From: Topomyia yanbarensis
Taxonomy: Eukaryota > Arthropoda > Insecta > Diptera > Culicidae
NCBI RefSeq assembly: GCF_030247195.1
Contig: NC_080672.1
Location: 9,796,001 to 9,860,000, forward strand
Reading direction: 5' to 3'
DNA length: 64,000 nt
In this document: positions 59,694 to 64,000 of the stretch, piece by piece
How the letters are laid out: each line of letters begins with the position of its first letter
Position numbering within the stretch: the stretch's first letter is position 1
Notes under the pieces: generated by a model
What the model was told of the DNA's origin: nothing
The model's database searches: none
Seen by the model: the letters and a program-made list of their open reading frames with translations, nothing else
Made by a program: the position numbers and the translations under genes

Positions 59694-60206
59694 CATATAT
59701 TTTGATCCTATTGATCACCAAAGATCCTCCTTCCTAACTGGGGTATGCCAAAAAATTATGTTAGCATGATGCATTAGAACTGGTAATAGTTACAGGACGC
59801 CAGATCAAGAAAATAGAAGTTGAACCATCTACAATTCATTTGCTTAATCAGAAGATTTTGTGCAAATTTCGACATTCTCTTCGATCGAACATTTTATGGA
59901 TATTTTTCTACTCATTTCGATTTAGCGTCTTTTACACCTTTTAAACGTGTAGCTTAGAACACCTTGCGTTTTCCAGCACCGTCAAGGATTGTCGGTGTTG
60001 CAACGAGAGTAAATTGTAACTTGTAAATAAAAATAAATAATAAAAATCAAATTAAACATCAATAATTCGTTGATGTACTATAGCCTTTCTTGTGACAAAG
60101 AACATGGATTGTCTTAGATTTGGCTTTGTTTTCATTAAGAACTTTTCAAAATTTCGTTTAGTTTCTAGTGACAATATGAAGTAATTAGAACTAAAAGCTT
60201 TATGCA

Positions 60207-60369
60207 GGGGCGGGTAAAGCGTAGTTGGTAAATCGATTGCCTTGTACGCAGCTTATCACGGTTCGTTCATTAATCCCGCACATATTGGGTTAGAAATTTT
60301 TCTAAAGAAATTTTCTAACCCAAAAAGAGGCGAATAACCATAAGGTTAAAACCTCTATAATCGAAATAA
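60207..60369 (+). mobile_element. tRNA-derived SINE (Feilai-like) with target site duplication
   Basis: GGGGCGGGTAAAGCGTAGTTGG with GTAAATCGATTGCCTTGTAC matches the minus-strand copy at 19759-19908. It ends ACCTCTATAATCGAAATAAA. A 14-bp duplication AAAAGCTTTATGCA / AAAAGCTTTATACA (60193-60206 and 60370-60383) flanks it with one mismatch. The B box region is partly decayed (CGGTTCGTTCATT). Confidence 0.75.
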
Positions 60370-60438
60370 AAAAGCTTTATACAATAATTTTTTAAGCCCC
60401 TCCCGAAATAAACTCCTGGCTACGGGCCTGAGTTTCGT

Positions 60439-63400
60439 ATGGGAACTTGTGAAAGTTTAAACAAAGTTTTACGTGGAACGTCAAGGCAAGAAGTGTACAC
60501 TAGTACCATTTGTGCATTCTTTGGAACTTATTGGTGCATACAAGTTCCGTTTATGTACTTTAAACAACTTGAACTTTTGGCAACTGGACGTAACAGAAAG
60601 TTTGGAAATTTTCAAACAATCCCTTTCGTCTCTACTCAATCAAAATCAAGGTACCAGATATTTTTTCGTCTAATAACTTCAGATTCACATTTGCAGGTAT
60701 CTACCATCATACCGTACTTTTGTTCAATTTTCTCTAAGTTGTAATTTGAGCAATCCCACTAAGTTGGTAAAACAAAGTAAATATTCTTTCGATAATCACA
60801 TAAAAATAACGACATTATTCGTTAAGAACTTGTTACGAAGTAATCTAATTTAGTCAATATGCTACTTTCCTTAATATTTATCTTCAATATCTCGTATCCG
60901 GTCATCTTTTCTGCAGAAAAACTATTCTAGAATCACCCAACCAAGCGTAGCTTTTTGCACAATTCGATTCCATTACTGTACATCAGTTATATTGAAAAGC
61001 TGCTCATCAGCATTATGTATTGTTTCCGACGAACGATGCCATCGCCAGGCAAATCATAAACCATCCACATCCCTGGTCCGTACCGATGATGACGAAAAGC
61101 ACGACCACACCGAATCTCGTGCTCGTCTTCCTTAATTTTAATTGTGTCCTCGTTTGCCCAACCCTGCGGGATCTTGAAATCATCCTCATTACACACCGGA
61201 CAGCGCCTAGCAGGCCATGCTTAGCACACGGGTGTGCTGGCGCGAGCCGATGTCGTTGTTGTTGTTGTGTTTGTTGCTACCGCTGCCAGCAAGCGGAATA
61301 AATTTGAATAGATTAAAACTCGTTTTAATTATATTTAAAGGAGTAAAAGCTGTAAATACTCGAGCGAAAAATAAAATGTAATTTTATAATTAAACCTCAA
61401 TTAAGTTTGTATGCAAATCATTTCCATATTTTATGATTTTTAATACTCAACTAGAAGAAGCGAAGCTGTCACCGTCCGAAAACCGTGGCAGGAATCGACA
61501 TATGCAGTAATACACAAGTCGAGATTTTTCGGCAAAAGCTACCCTACCCTTTGGGAAACCGCAAAGCACCGGAGATCGGCTCGCTCTCTTTCTATATTTA
61601 GCCTCATTTCTACCCGTCAAAAGTTGAAGGACGAAGAATCCGCCGCAGCCTGCTGTGTCAACGACGACGATGGATAAGCATTAGTCACGTTTCGGAGAAC
61701 AAAACCGGGAGACCACAGATCGGAGGACAGCTCCTCGGCCACACATAATAATGGAAACGACACAGTCAAAAGCGACAAATTTGCATGATGTTTTGTGGCC
61801 ATCCGTTTCGGTCGTTTTTCGGTCCCGCACAGCGAAAAGGTGAGTGGATCATACCGAACAACCGCCGTCGGTGGCCGTACCGCTCTGGCGACTTCGAGCA
61901 ACGGTTTGACAATGGAACGAAATGAAGGAATTCGTGCGGGTTCTCGCTTGTCGCGATTCGACCGGGAAACGAATTATGTGTGGGGACATTGTTGTGTTTG
62001 GCCAATTATATGTTAAATATGCTGCTCCGCTCGCGTTCAAATTGACTTCTTGTTTTCGAGGTTCATTAAGTGAAGAAATTAATTAATTCCGGGCAGAGTG
62101 GTTGAGTGTTACTAGTTAAATTGAGAAGTACCGTGTCCTGGAGTGCTTTCTTGAAACTACCAATTAACAATATTTTCTATAACTACAAATCAACACAGCA
62201 GCTCTGTTCTGATAGATAGCAGATACCATTAATGAACAGATAGAATATCAAGGGTCTTAAGCGACTTCTTATTACGAGAATAGTCTGTTTTGATCATGCA
62301 ATTAATAATTTAAATTCGTTCAATTTCGCCACAAAACGTAAATTTCCTTCATATCGAAACGCTCGTAGCAAATTTAATTTGATAGCATCAATTTAGAGCT
62401 AGTTTAAAAAATGTCAACTCACTGTAGATGCCGCCTCAAACAGGAGGAAGGTGAGTTCATTTCCTGTAATGACAGCTTTATTAGTTGAACTGCGCTAGCA
62501 ATATAGAGGTAAAAATACTGCCATCCAATTGACAGCGACTAATAGAGAGAGAGCGCTGCATGCTGTAACAATAGAATGCGGTTATTAGAATTTTGATTTT
62601 TTTTCTGTTTTTCCCATTGAAAATCGATCCCGTCACTGCTTTGCCAAGCGCCCTAATGAAATGGAGAAAGAGATGAAGCGATATAATATGCAGCTTTTCT
62701 CGCCTGGTTGGCAAGATGAAATATGCAAAAAAAAGGTTGTGGAAGTGTGAAAAAGGTACGCGAGTTTACACAAAACGTTGAATGTTTACGGAATGAGGAC
62801 GACCCTGGACAAAAGATCCGGTTGATGAAAACTTTATGATTTTCTCACATCCTAAAGCGTTTTTGTTGTTGTTAGTATTGTTGTCGTCGTCGTCGCATCA
62901 GGAAGTCAGAAATGATTAGGGATATTTTTGATGGAATGGGGTTCAGAACCATAAGGGAAAAAAAACAATGAAGGAATTAAATGTCAGTGAATCCCGTAAG
63001 CGCTAGCAGATGCTAGCAGATCTGGTAACGTAGGTGTTTTTTCGCTCTTCTCAAGTGGGTTCAGTATAAAACACGTGCTACATAGTCACCCTCCAACAGT
63101 AAAGTACGTTTTGTATGTCACATTTTTTTTGTTCTGGCGCTATCTCGATTTATCTTGTTCCTTTTTTCTATTATTTAAACACAATTAGAACAATATGATG
63201 CAAAAGAGCCGCAAGAAATAAAATTAACAAAGCAATTGCACTTCAATCAGGGCTTGTATGGCTCTATGCATGTTCTCTTCCTTTTATTATCATCAACGAA
63301 GACATCCTTACGGGAGGCCTACTCTGAGAGCATCCGTTTGTGTTGAAACTTGTTTGTTTTACACCTTCCTGTATTCGCCCACCTTGGATTGTTAACACGT

Positions 63401-64000
63401 GCTCTGCCCGCTTCAGATGTTTGCAGTTACACCCTGCACCAGATGTTGGTGTGGCCTGCTTGGATCGTTGGGATCGTTGGTTGGCCACTGATGTTTGAAA
63501 GCATGCTTGCAGCCACGGGCAGGTGACGCACAGAGTCACCTTTGAGTTACCCGGCTACTATGTCTTCACCGATGGCTGTATACATCACCAAGACTTCTCC
63601 AGTTGTATCCATATTGGAAAATATCCCGGGGCGGCTAGTAGCACTACAAAAATATCATTCACGCTATTGTGCCTTGCACCTCGAATATGACCATAGGAGA
63701 ATGTAGGTATCCTGACGAAGCCAGTCACATAATAAGATTTCTGTATTCATCAGTACCAGGTAATGCCATACACAAAAGGAAGTCCTTCTCAACGGCTTGT
63801 ATCTGTGTAGTCGCTAAAAAAAAGGAGGTAAAGTGCATCAGAGTCTATTGTTTTTATCGCACCCAGCACGAGTACGCCCGTAGGTGCTGAGAATGTTTTC
63901 GAAGCGAGGAAAACTCACATCAGGAGGTTTATTTTTCATTGGAGATACTTCGCGAATTGTACAAAAAAAAAACGGGATGTGAAAGGAAGTCTTTGTTATC
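60439..64000. other. Intergenic stretch without recognisable genes
   Basis: About 3.5 kb with short ORFs only. (TGT/GTC)n triplets near 61252-61285 and 62866-62900, and less AT-rich parts near 61020-61300 and 61590-61990, may be regulatory or untranslated host sequence. I cannot support an exon. Confidence 0.35.

Noticed and set aside
60987..61301. Overlapping ORFs of 69 and 93 codons on opposite strands as host genes
   Set aside because: The plus-strand one ends in a triplet-derived cysteine run, and neither resembles a known protein. They look like chance ORFs.

Overview
The window looks like a transposon-dense, AT-rich insect genome, most likely a culicine (Aedes-type) mosquito. This is inferred from the mix of repeats: an RNase H-bearing I-type LINE, a Ty3/gypsy LTR element, Feilai-like tRNA-derived SINEs, hAT-type MITEs and long TA microsatellites. 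There is no sign of prokaryotic organisation. No conserved single-copy host gene could be recognised. Every long open reading frame with protein-like sequence belongs to a retrotransposon.

Layout. 1-658 is flanking DNA with part of a dispersed repeat. 672-6805 (minus strand) is an apparently full-length non-LTR retrotransposon with intact ORF1 (three zinc knuckles) and ORF2 (endonuclease, reverse transcriptase, RNase H), a poly(A) tail and a 13-bp target site duplication. 7135-17003 is a full-length Ty3/gypsy LTR retrotransposon with 1121-bp LTRs in which no difference was seen, and a 4-bp target site duplication. Its gag and pol are linked by a textbook -1 frameshift site, it carries two trains of perfect stem-loops, and its gag appears to be cut by an in-frame TAG. 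17008-28540 is non-coding DNA with dispersed repeats, a SINE, a palindromic element enclosing a cloverleaf-forming tRNA-like gene, and two hAT-type non-autonomous elements, one of them a giant hairpin. 28541-30040 has splice-bounded candidate exons of an unidentified host transcript. 30364-33140 is a large family of 8- and 9-bp satellites. 35918-38536 holds inverted arms of a TGCCAAATG-type repeat around a MITE and a 5'-truncated LINE with a still open reverse transcriptase fragment. 38538-42633 and 53494-60430 are two diverged copies of one hAT-like element, each with later insertions. 46029-47085 is a direct duplication. 49265-53226 holds LINE debris. 60439-64000 has no recognisable gene.

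How the parts work together. The two young autonomous retrotransposons supply complete replication machinery. The LINE makes an RNA-binding ORF1 protein and an ORF2 enzyme for target-primed reverse transcription. The LTR element makes Gag, and Gag-Pol by ribosomal frameshifting. Most of the rest is non-autonomous material (SINEs, MITEs, foldback elements) that would need enzymes from elsewhere. Comparing the two hAT-like copies gives empty-site evidence and a relative order for several insertions. All comparisons were made by eye, without alignment software or database searches.
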